6,106 nucleotides of DNA from an uncultured Porphyromonadaceae bacterium (GCA_905212215.1 CAJMDR010000139.1:1-6106), one strand, 5' to 3'; counted from the stretch's first letter, positions 1 through 5,423 are shown. Notes: a model not told the origin generated them from the sequence alone. Program-made: numbers and translations.

Positions 1-30
1 AGACTTCGTCGCTGCATCCTTGCACTATAA
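1..30 (+). CDS. possible 3' end of an upstream gene (partial)
   Basis: The first 30 bases are open in frame 1 and end at a TAA (28-30), giving only the residues RLRRCILAL. The stop lies 14 bases before a terminator hairpin, which fits the end of a plus-strand gene that began outside the window. Frame 2 (DFVAASLHYKKG...) is also open, but it would read through the hairpin to about 102, so the frame is not certain. No function can be given. Confidence 0.2.
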   Translation, partial: RLRRCILAL

Positions 31-43
31 AAAAAGGTAAAGT

Positions 44-80
44 CGAGGCTGCCACTTTGTCGGGTAGCCTCGCTTATTTT
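44..80 (+). terminator. intrinsic terminator
   Basis: A 10-bp stem, CGAGGCTGCC (44-53) with GGTAGCCTCG (63-72) and one G-U pair, encloses a 9-base loop and is followed by the T-rich run CTTATTTTTATC. It would end transcription of the gene entering from the left. The minus side is also T-rich (TTTACCTTTTTT), so it may work in both directions. Confidence 0.75.
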
Positions 81-149
81 TATCTCCTTATTCAAATTGA
101 ATAAACAAAGTTTAACATTGGAGTGCAAGAATTAGGCACTCCTGCCGAT

Positions 150-157
150 TAACTTTG
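150..157 (+). promoter_or_regulatory. Bacteroidota -7 promoter element
   Basis: TAACTTTG, followed by CA, matches the Bacteroidota sigma-ABfr -7 consensus TAnnTTTG exactly. No clear TTTG or TTG sits about 20 bases upstream, so the -33 box is weak or missing. Transcription would start near 163-166 and run toward the small ORF at 207 and the helicase at 371. Two short hairpins surround it: GGAGTGC/GCACTCC (120-126 and 136-142) and GAACAC/GTGTTC (163-168 and 174-179). The second lies at the predicted 5' end of the transcript. Confidence 0.45.
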
Positions 158-206
158 CAGTCGAACACAGAAAGTGTTCAAGTTTAACTTCAAAACAGAT
201 TCGACT

Positions 207-281
207 ATGGGACTTCTCGTATTGATTTTAGCCATTATGTGGCTACCCTCGGCACTCAAAGACGGCGCCAAGATAAAATAA
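207..281 (+). CDS. possible small hydrophobic peptide (24 aa)
   Basis: An ATG at 207 opens a 24-codon frame ending in TAA. Residues 2-14 (GLLVLILAIMWLP) could form one membrane-spanning helix, followed by a short basic tail ending KDGAKIK. It lies about 45 bases after a good -7 promoter element and 89 bases before the helicase start, so it may be a leader or small membrane protein on the same transcript. It could equally be the remaining start of a gene replaced by the helicase locus, or chance. I do not recognise it. Confidence 0.3.
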   Translation: MGLLVLILAIMWLPSALKDGAKIK

Positions 282-308
282 TCGTCAGGCTCTATCAATT
301 AGGGCATT

Positions 309-346
309 GCAAATACCGCAAATCTCGAAAATTTGTGGTAATTTGC
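309..346. repeat. imperfect inverted repeat upstream of the helicase
   Basis: GCAAATACCGCAAAT (309-323) faces ATTTGTGGTAATTTGC (331-346) across a 7-base loop. The arms match except for one inserted base and one mismatch. Each arm holds two copies of GCAAAT/ATTTG about 9-10 bases apart, so a dimeric regulator could bind, or the RNA could fold. It ends 24 bases before the helicase ATG, which places it as an operator or a 5'-UTR hairpin. Confidence 0.45.
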
Positions 347-370
347 ATATTAAAAGACCTCAAAATCTGT

Positions 371-3214
371 ATGAGTACCAAATTTTTCAATAACACCACC
401 ACTAATACCCTTTTTGAAAAGATTAAGGGTATTGCATCCTCTATGTCATCATTTAATCGTTTTCTTGCTGTGGTGGGGTATTTCCGCTCATCGGGTTACT
501 TTAAGCTGCGCAAAGAATTAGGCGATATTTCAGACATCCGCATATTAATCGGCATCAATGCTGACAATATATTTCGCAAGCATAATCTTGGTTGGGAAAT
601 GCTCGAAGCCCCGGATAAGGCAAAGGAATTATATAGCGAGCAATTCCGCCAAGATATTATTGATGCCAATTATTCCAAGGAGATAGAAGATGGCATCTTT
701 CAACTTTGTCAGGATTTGGTAGACGGTCGCTTGCAGCTCCGTATAATGCCCGACAAAAATCTTCATGCAAAATTCTATCTTTGTTTGCCTCAAACTCATA
801 ATGAGAACACGGATGGCTGGGTAATCATGGGTTCATCGAATATCTCTGACCCCGGACTCGGCACAGGCCAGGCACCTCGGTATGAACTCAACGTAGCGAT
901 GAAAGACTACGATGATGTTCATTTCTGCCACGAAGAATTTGAAAAACTTTGGGCTGAAAGTGTACCGTTTAAGGCAGAAGACCTCGAAAAGCCGGTAAAC
1001 GCTACTTATTTCGGCTATCAACCTACACCTTACGAAATTTACATCAAGGTTCTTATCGAAGCCTTTGGCGACCAAGTGGAGGAGGATTTCAATATTCAAC
1101 TCCCTAACGGGGTCAAGGAATTGAAATATCAGAAAGATGCCGTCATACAAGGCTACCAAATGCTATTGCAGCACAATGGCCTTTTCCTATCCGATGTTGT
1201 CGGCCTCGGCAAGACCATGATTGCCACAATGATAGCCAAACGTTTCATTGAGGCCAACGGCAAGAATACCAAAATCCTCGTGGTGTATCCACCTGCTCTT
1301 GAAGACAACTGGCGGAGAACTTTCAAATTATTTGGCATCTATAAAAAGGCGCAGTTCGTCACCAACGGCAGTCTTTATAAAATTCTTGACGGGCGAGACC
1401 AATACGCTGACAAGGAAGAATTTGACCTCATAATAGTGGACGAAGCTCATCAGTTCCGCTCCGACTCTGCCGGACGATACGATGAACTCCAAAGAATCTG
1501 CAAATCGCCGTGTACCAATCTCGGCTTGTTGAAATCTGTCCGAAAGAAAGTGATGCTTCTTTCGGCGACACCGCTCAACAATCGTCCTGAAGATTTGCTC
1601 AACCAACTGCTTCTTTTCCAAGACGCACAGCGTTCTACCATTGACGGAATTACTAACCTTAAACAGTTCTTTGCAGAGCATATTTCCAAATACAAGAAAC
1701 TCATGCGTGAGCGCGACACTCGCGATGTCGCTCCCGAAGTAGATCGCATATATGCGCAAATACGCGACAAGGTCATTGACAAAGTTACGGTGCGCCGTAC
1801 CCGTACCAACATTTTGAATGACCCGGATTATCGCAAAGACCTTGAACGACAAGGCATCGTGTTCCCGCACATCCTTCCGCCTGAAGATGTATCATACGAG
1901 TTGACAGAATCCCTCTGCAACAACTTCACTGATACGCTGACTGCACTTACTGACGAAAAAGCTCCTGAACATCTCACATACGCTCGTTACCGTGCCGTGG
2001 AGTTCCTGCAGCCTGAATTGCGTGAAAGATACAAAAATGCAGTTCACATCGGACAGAGCCTTGCCGGCATCTATCGTGTTCACATGGTGAAGCGACTCGA
2101 AAGTAGCTTCCATGCCTTCAAAAAGTCATTGAAGACTTTACTTCGCATCACCGAGGATATGATTAAGATGTTTGATGAGGACAAAGTAGTAATCGCTCCC
2201 GAATTAAACATCAAGGATATGATGTTCAGCGGCATGGAACTTGACGATATTATCGCCAAAGTTGAGGAGAAGGGCTATACTCGCGGCGATTTCCTTTACC
2301 AAGCCGAAGACTTCGACGAAAATTTCATTGAGATGCTTCGCCGCGACCGTGAAGTGCTTGTTTCGCTCAACAATCGCTGGGCGATTGTCAATGAAGATCC
2401 CAAACTTGATAAGTTTGTTTCGATTCTTCCGACCCTGACAGACTCCACAATTAACCCGACAGGCAAGCTCGTTATATTCTCAGAGAGCGTTGACACCGTC
2501 AACTATCTCTACGATTATTTCACAACTCAGCTTGGCAAAACCGATGTTCTGAAAGTCTCTGCGTCTAACCGCAAATCGCTATTTGATTGCATCAAACAGA
2601 ACTTCGATGCTAATGTTCCGAGCGACGAGCAGAGGAATGATTACTCCATTATCATTGCGTCCGATGTGCTCGCCGAGGGTGTCAATCTGCATCGTTCCAA
2701 TATTATCGTAAATTACGATTCACCGTGGAACGCTTCTCGTCTGATGCAACGTATAGGCCGTGTGAACCGTATCGGCTCTGTTGCAGAGAACATACACAAC
2801 TATATGTTCTATCCATCGCCGCAGGGCGACGAGCAGATTAAGCTGTACAAGAACGCACTTATCAAACTCCAGGGCTTCCACTCGGCGTTTGGTGAGGATG
2901 CACAGATATTTTCACGCGAAGAGATCGTCAAGGACTTCAGGCTCTTTGACTCTAACGTGCGCGATGTTGTAGACCGGAAAATTGCCTTGCTCCGAGAGCT
3001 TCGCCACCTATACAACACCGATCGCGACTGGTATCACCGCATCAAGGCTTTACCACTCAAAAGTCGCGTTATGCGTGACACCGGCAAGCACACAGGCGAA
3101 ACCATCGTTTATATCGCAACTAAACTCAAATCCGAGTTTTATCTCGTTAAAGGGAAATCCGAGCCTGTGGCAATGCACGGACATATTCGATGTATCCGTC
3201 CTCTATCTCCTTGA
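371..3214 (+). CDS. PLD-like/SNF2-family superfamily 2 helicase, C-terminally truncated
   Basis: This is an ATP-dependent nucleic-acid translocase with an N-terminal phospholipase-D-like nuclease or binding domain. I start it at ATG 371 (MSTKFFNN); the frame is open upstream to a GTG at 239, but that part looks non-coding. Residues 30-165 form the PLD-like domain, with VVGYFRSSGY near 34-43 and the motif LHAKFYL (131-137) plus GSSNIS (154-159). Only one HxK motif is present, as is usual for this group. Helicase motifs follow: Walker A DVVGLGKT (275-282), DEAH (357-360), SATPLNN (398-404), SDVLAEGVNLH (764-774) and QRIGRVNR (793-800). The family is known from defence-type loci that also carry DNA methyltransferases; none is seen here. 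Native sequence appears to end near residue 934 (about 3172). The last 13 residues are antisense to the integrase gene, so the C-terminal region is lost. All ATPase motifs remain, so activity cannot be excluded. Confidence 0.9.
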   Translation: MSTKFFNNTTTNTLFEKIKGIASSMSSFNRFLAVVGYFRSSGYFKLRKELGDISDIRILIGINADNIFRKHNLGWEMLEAPDKAKELYSEQFRQDIIDANYSKEIEDGIFQLCQDLVDGRLQLRIMPDKNLHAKFYLCLPQTHNENTDGWVIMGSSNISDPGLGTGQAPRYELNVAMKDYDDVHFCHEEFEKLWAESVPFKAEDLEKPVNATYFGYQPTPYEIYIKVLIEAFGDQVEEDFNIQLPNGVKELKYQKDAVIQGYQMLLQHNGLFLSDVVGLGKTMIATMIAKRFIEANGKNTKILVVYPPALEDNWRRTFKLFGIYKKAQFVTNGSLYKILDGRDQYADKEEFDLIIVDEAHQFRSDSAGRYDELQRICKSPCTNLGLLKSVRKKVMLLSATPLNNRPEDLLNQLLLFQDAQRSTIDGITNLKQFFAEHISKYKKLMRERDTRDVAPEVDRIYAQIRDKVIDKVTVRRTRTNILNDPDYRKDLERQGIVFPHILPPEDVSYELTESLCNNFTDTLTALTDEKAPEHLTYARYRAVEFLQPELRERYKNAVHIGQSLAGIYRVHMVKRLESSFHAFKKSLKTLLRITEDMIKMFDEDKVVIAPELNIKDMMFSGMELDDIIAKVEEKGYTRGDFLYQAEDFDENFIEMLRRDREVLVSLNNRWAIVNEDPKLDKFVSILPTLTDSTINPTGKLVIFSESVDTVNYLYDYFTTQLGKTDVLKVSASNRKSLFDCIKQNFDANVPSDEQRNDYSIIIASDVLAEGVNLHRSNIIVNYDSPWNASRLMQRIGRVNRIGSVAENIHNYMFYPSPQGDEQIKLYKNALIKLQGFHSAFGEDAQIFSREEIVKDFRLFDSNVRDVVDRKIALLRELRHLYNTDRDWYHRIKALPLKSRVMRDTGKHTGETIVYIATKLKSEFYLVKGKSEPVAMHGHIRCIRPLSP

Positions 3215-4043
3215 GATTGCACATATCAACAAAGTTGATTCCGCGCATCATAAACATAAGGACGAACATATCGCGATAGCGCTCCAAGTCTGCGTCAAAG
3301 CCTTGCGTAAAGATTACCTTACGCAATGCCTCTATTTGCAGGTTCCGCTTCTTTGTCGGGGCTTTCGGTATCTTCACTCGGCGGAACACATATTGGGTTA
3401 TGTGGCCGCAGTCGATGGCGTAGTTGATGGCCGCACGGATATTGCGCAAGTGAAGTCCGATAGTGTTGGCGGATGCACACGTTTTGCCAAGAAATTCCTC
3501 AAAGTCGTGCAACCATTTCAGCGTTACATCTTCCGGCTTCAGACGAGCGAGATTTTTTTCGCCGAGCCAAGCTACAAGGCGACTGCGTGTTGAGGCAATC
3601 ACTCTTTTGTTACCGGGAGTCTTCATGTTCATATTCTCATCAAAGATGTCAATGAATGAAGGTCCCGTATAAGAGTTTTCTTCTATAACCTTTTTTACAG
3701 TGGGAGATGCACTCTTACTTGCTTCCTGCTGTACCGCTTCTAAAATGCAGTCTCGGAGTTGTTTCGCACTCATCGCCTTTAGTGAGGCTTGCTCTCCAAT
3801 GCTAATGACAGCGGCCTCAGCCGAAATCATGTGCTTTTTGAGCATCGCATTCAACGACTGTTGGCGAGGATGCTTTACCACCTTTTCGGTCTTTGCGTTC
3901 CACTGCGTCGGAAGCAAAGAAAGATTCAGATTGATGTAAGAGGTGGAGCCACGGTGTACTACTGCGAGCTTGAGAGGAGCTGACTTTTCGCTCCTGTCAC
4001 CCCCTGTGGCGCGGGTGTCGAGATAGAATCTGAGTGTTGCCAT
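3147..4043 (-). CDS. tyrosine recombinase (integrase), catalytic domain truncated
   Basis: This is a phage/ICE-type site-specific integrase of the Bacteroidota family. Residues 1-105 form the arm-DNA-binding domain (MATLRFYLDTR..., then YINLNLSLLPTQWNAKT). Residues 128-215 form the SAM-like core-binding domain, and the catalytic domain begins near 232. The first catalytic arginine is visible at R267 in MMRGINFVDMCNLK. Native sequence stops at about R289 (EDGYIEYVR); the last nine residues, ALPQARISL, are antisense helicase sequence. The catalytic lysine, the HxxR box, the later His/Trp and the nucleophilic tyrosine are all missing, leaving about 290 residues where full-length relatives have around 400. 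It should bind DNA but not recombine. Upstream are repeat arrays and a tRNA-Ser-like attachment region, which fits its role. It is best read as an integrase remnant. Confidence 0.88.
   Translation of the reverse strand: MATLRFYLDTRATGGDRSEKSAPLKLAVVHRGSTSYINLNLSLLPTQWNAKTEKVVKHPRQQSLNAMLKKHMISAEAAVISIGEQASLKAMSAKQLRDCILEAVQQEASKSASPTVKKVIEENSYTGPSFIDIFDENMNMKTPGNKRVIASTRSRLVAWLGEKNLARLKPEDVTLKWLHDFEEFLGKTCASANTIGLHLRNIRAAINYAIDCGHITQYVFRRVKIPKAPTKKRNLQIEALRKVIFTQGFDADLERYRDMFVLMFMMRGINFVDMCNLKEIEDGYIEYVRALPQARISL
3170..3177. other. breakpoint joining the helicase and integrase genes
   Basis: The last family-like helicase residues (KGKSEPVA) end at about 3172, and the last family-like integrase residues (GYIEYVR, minus strand) end at 3177. 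The two broken genes therefore meet within a few bases. No insertion sequence, long repeat or target duplication is visible at the join. A deletion, an inversion or an assembly join could each produce it. Confidence 0.7.
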
Positions 4044-4103
4044 CGTCTTAAAAGCAACAGCTGATTGACTAACTCGTTGATTCTTTGTGATTGTGCCTCC
4101 AAA

Positions 4104-4139
4104 TTTTTGCGCTGATTTTTGCGCTGACTTTTGCGCTGA
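4104..4139. repeat. three tandem 12-bp repeats upstream of int
   Basis: TTTTTGCGCTGA occurs at 4104-4115 and 4116-4127 and, with one change (C for the first T), at 4128-4139. A decayed fourth copy may follow. The array lies 61-96 bases upstream of the integrase ATG, between it and the putative core site. Direct repeats here fit integrase arm-type or accessory-factor sites. On the minus strand they also encode a (N/S)QRK tetrapeptide repeat within a short open frame. Confidence 0.75.
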
Positions 4140-4154
4140 TTTTTTCGGCAGGTG

Positions 4155-4180
4155 TCGTCAAAGGTCGCCAAATTTCGTCA
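4155..4180. repeat. three TCGYCA repeats at exact 10-bp period
   Basis: TCGTCA (4155-4160), TCGCCA (4165-4170) and TCGTCA (4175-4180) are each followed by AA or AT. The 10-bp period puts them on the same face of the helix, as expected for cooperative protein binding. They adjoin the 12-bp repeat array and lie between int and the tRNA-like core, so they may be arm sites. The units are short, and chance is possible. Confidence 0.45.
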
Positions 4181-4224
4181 ATTATGCTGTTTTTTTAAGA
4201 TGCTATGGTGGGGTATTTACTTAA

Positions 4225-4270
4225 AAAACGCTGAAAGCCTTGCTTTATTGTGCTTGACTTTCAGCGTTTT
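4225..4270 (-). terminator. strong bidirectional terminator after the tRNA-like segment
   Basis: AAAACGCTGAAAG (4225-4237) pairs perfectly with CTTTCAGCGTTTT (4258-4270), a 13-bp stem around a 20-base loop with A/T runs on both sides. On the minus strand it begins 5 bases after the tRNA-like 3' end (4276) and is followed by TTTTTTAAG. It would end transcription of the tRNA unit before the integrase gene. Confidence 0.8.
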
Positions 4271-4275
4271 AATCG

Positions 4276-4348
4276 CGGAGCGACCGAGATTCGAACTCGG
4301 GATACGCTTTTGGCGTATACACGCTTTCCAGCAGTAGCGTGTCTCTCC
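4276..4348 (-). tRNA. tRNA-Ser(GGA)-like segment lacking the D arm (probable attachment-site copy)
   Basis: Reading the minus strand from the 3' end: discriminator G (4276), acceptor strand TCGCTCC (4277-4283), T arm CCGAG-TTCGAAT-CTCGG (4284-4300), a long 6-bp variable arm (4302-4318), the anticodon 3' stem GCGTG (4320-4324) and the loop CTGGAAA (4325-4331) with anticodon GGA (4327-4329). These are the parts of a class II serine tRNA. The D arm is missing and the anticodon 5' stem is displaced: CACGC is separated from the loop by TACTG. A possible acceptor 5' strand, GGAGAGA (4342-4348), pairs with TCGCTCC at all but one position. The total of 73 bases is short for tRNA-Ser. Most likely it is the 3' piece of a tRNA gene kept in an attP or attR site; a working tRNA is unlikely. 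Confidence 0.6.
4319..4342. other. putative recombination core (att) over the anticodon stem
   Basis: ACACGCT (4319-4325) and AGCGTGT (4336-4342) form a perfect 7-bp inverted repeat around a 10-base spacer. It coincides with the anticodon stem-loop of the tRNA-Ser-like segment. Many tyrosine integrases cross over at tRNA anticodon loops, using the stem as paired core-binding sites. Sequence from here toward 4276 is tRNA-like and the other side is not, which marks the likely exchange point. Confidence 0.45.
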
Positions 4349-4391
4349 TTAATTGGCTATGTTTTAATTTGTTATGTTCTCTCCAAAATCG

Positions 4392-4422
4392 TTCGCAAAC
4401 ATTTCGCAAACGTTTCGTAATG
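4392..4422. repeat. three TTCGCAAAC-type repeats at 11-bp period
   Basis: TTCGCAAAC at 4392-4400 and 4403-4411 is followed by the weaker TTCGTAATG at 4414-4422, exactly 11 bases apart each time. The array is about 50-80 bases from the putative core, on the side away from int, where the opposite arm of an attP would lie. It also lies just downstream of the predicted minus-strand promoter. Confidence 0.5.
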
Positions 4423-4452
4423 CAAAAGTAATAAAAATTTTTGATATGACAA
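4423..4452 (-). promoter_or_regulatory. Bacteroidota-type promoter reading toward the tRNA-like segment
   Basis: On the minus strand TACTTTTG (4430-4423) matches the -7 consensus TAnnTTTG, and TTG (4452-4450) lies 19 bases upstream as a possible -33 box. Transcription would start near 4415, pass the phased repeats and the tRNA-like segment, and stop at 4225-4270. The AT-rich context makes a chance match possible. Confidence 0.35.
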
Positions 4453-4470
4453 TAGGTTTTCTTATTGTTT

Positions 4471-4977
4471 TTACTTTTTTTCTTCGTAGTCAATATTATT
4501 CTTCATCAGTAATTCGCGAAGCCTGAAAATCTCGTCGCGTAATTCATATTTCTCACGTAGTAGACTGTCTCGTTCGGCTCTCAGTTCTTCGTACTTGTCG
4601 TTCAGCTTATCGTATCGTCTCCTCCAGTCCGTAGTTTCTTCGCTTTCGGCAGAGCGGGCATCATCTAACGACGTCGTGGATTTGCCTATAACATCAAGTA
4701 AGCGCAAGAGCAGTTTTGAATCGTTGATGTCAATTTCAGAATGACGGTTGAAGCTGCCTACATTTTCTCTCGGCACATCTTCCTCGGAAACCTCATACTC
4801 CGTAAGGTCAACATCGGGAAATACCTTCTGCAAGTCATCTATGCGGTCATCGGGGAATGGATTGCGCCACTTTTCCACGCTTGACAGAAATCCCTGCGTC
4901 ACTTTAAGCCTGTCCGCAAGCTCTTTTTGAGTGATTTTTTGGTCTGTCCTCAGTCGCTTAAGGTCATATCTTGCCAT
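4471..4977 (-). CDS. XRE-family repressor with C-terminal coiled coil
   Basis: This is a predicted DNA-binding regulator of 168 residues. I use ATG 4977 (MARYDLKRLR); a TTG at 5010 would add 11 unlikely residues. Residues 4-58 form a lambda-repressor-like helix-turn-helix (QKELADRLKVTQGFLSSVEKW, with helices 2-3 near 17-36). Residues 115-160 are highly charged with spaced leucines (LRAERDSLLREKYELRDEIFRL), a likely dimerising coiled coil. No LexA/CI-type peptidase or other effector domain is visible, so relief of repression would need something other than self-cleavage. It is transcribed away from the small HTH operon at 5193, with a palindrome 30 bases upstream of its start, and is well placed as the lysogeny or maintenance repressor of the element. 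Confidence 0.85.
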   Translation of the reverse strand: MARYDLKRLRTDQKITQKELADRLKVTQGFLSSVEKWRNPFPDDRIDDLQKVFPDVDLTEYEVSEEDVPRENVGSFNRHSEIDINDSKLLLRLLDVIGKSTTSLDDARSAESEETTDWRRRYDKLNDKYEELRAERDSLLREKYELRDEIFRLRELLMKNNIDYEEKK

Positions 4978-5006
4978 ATCGTTAGAGTTTTTTATGATTT
5001 TTCTTA

Positions 5007-5028
5007 GCAATATTAGTGCTAATATTGC
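5007..5028. promoter_or_regulatory. palindromic operator candidate
   Basis: GCAATATTAG and CTAATATTGC are perfect inverted 10-bp arms separated by TG. The site lies 30 bases upstream of the repressor start, in the divergent control region. Related half-sites follow: GCAATATT at 5075-5082, and TATTGCGTA at both 5023-5031 and 5109-5117. A spread of half-sites like this suits a repressor that controls itself and the opposing operon. Confidence 0.65.
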
Positions 5029-5039
5029 GTATTATTTAG

Positions 5040-5103
5040 TACATTTGCAATTAAATCCCAGTCGGGAAATTGAGGCAATATTTCTAAATACGATGCAAAA
5101 TTA
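5040..5103. promoter_or_regulatory. overlapping facing -7 elements of the divergent control region
   Basis: TACATTTG (5040-5047, plus) and TAATTTTG (5103-5096, minus) both match TAnnTTTG. They would drive the HTH operon and the repressor as transcripts overlapping by a few dozen bases. Neither has a convincing -33 box, and the region is AT-rich, so one or both may be chance. They lie among the operator-like half-sites. Confidence 0.3.
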
Positions 5104-5127
5104 GTAATTATTGCGTAATGTTGTACT

Positions 5128-5144
5128 ATTATTGGCCCAATAAT
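5128..5144. repeat. short inverted repeat in the control region
   Basis: ATTATTGG and CCAATAAT are perfect 8-bp inverted arms around a single C. It lies 49 bases upstream of the first HTH gene. Its sequence differs from the palindrome at 5007-5028, so it could be the operator of a second regulator, such as one of the small HTH proteins. Confidence 0.45.
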
Positions 5145-5192
5145 TTTAATTGTTGAATGTTAAACTATGTAAAATTCAAAAAAACAACAGAT

Positions 5193-5423
5193 ATGACCTT
5201 CAAAGAACTCTATCAGCAGACCAACGAGCAACCCAACCCGGCACAGGTGTTCATCCGCGAGATAGCGGACGCTACTTGCCGCGAGGAATCCACCGTGCGT
5301 CAGTGGCTCTCAGGCACTCAAGAACCAAACGTAAAAGCAAAGGAAAAGATCGCCGCCATTCTCGGAAAGCCTGTCAGCGAGCTTTTCCCTCCCGATGAAA
5401 CTTCAAACTTCAATGACAACTGA
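5193..5423 (+). CDS. small helix-turn-helix protein, Cro/XRE-like (76 aa)
   Basis: This is the first gene of the rightward operon. I use ATG 5193 (MTFKELYQQT); in-frame starts at 5157 and earlier lie in AT-rich leader. Residues 17-65 (FIREIADATCREESTVRQWLSG...KAKEKIAAILGKPVSELFP) form a compact helix-turn-helix whose recognition helix is near ESTVRQWL, ending in the ELFP typical of XRE proteins. There is no other domain. It is opposite the coiled-coil repressor and the first divergent gene, as Cro is to CI, so a Cro-like role is inferred. The next gene begins 2 bases after its stop. A-rich sequence precedes the start, without a Shine-Dalgarno. Confidence 0.8.
   Translation: MTFKELYQQTNEQPNPAQVFIREIADATCREESTVRQWLSGTQEPNVKAKEKIAAILGKPVSELFPPDETSNFNDN

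Noticed and set aside
239..370. Upstream extension of the helicase frame from a GTG at 239
   Set aside because: The 44 extra residues (ATLGTQRRRQDK...) look like translated intergenic sequence, overlap the inverted repeat and precede the natural family start MSTKFFNN at 371.
1328..1870. 180-codon minus-strand frame inside the helicase
   Set aside because: It is antisense to the conserved DEAH and SAT motifs of the helicase; the long frame follows from the codon use of the real gene.
2982..3593. 203-codon plus-strand frame across the breakpoint
   Set aside because: It is a shadow of the end of the helicase and the antisense of the integrase, with no domain-like sequence.
4104..4139. CRISPR-like array
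   Set aside because: The repeats are 12 bp and directly abutting, without spacers, so they are simple tandem repeats.
4449..4468. ACAATA/TATTGT hairpin followed by a T-rich run on the plus strand
   Set aside because: It is only a 6-bp AT stem, with no plus-strand gene to terminate, and overlaps the predicted minus-strand -33 box.
4269..4493. 74-codon minus-strand frame over the tRNA-like region
   Set aside because: It is lysine- and asparagine-rich AT-biased sequence running through the phased repeats and the tRNA segment; it has no protein-like features.
4978..5010. TTG start at 5010 for the repressor
   Set aside because: The added residues (MLRKIIKNSND) come from AT-rich leader and would extend to the palindrome; ATG 4977 gives the usual HTH spacing.
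5150..5398. 82-codon plus-strand frame overlapping the first HTH gene
   Set aside because: It gives an arginine-rich product in the wrong frame; the 5193 frame holds a clear HTH domain.
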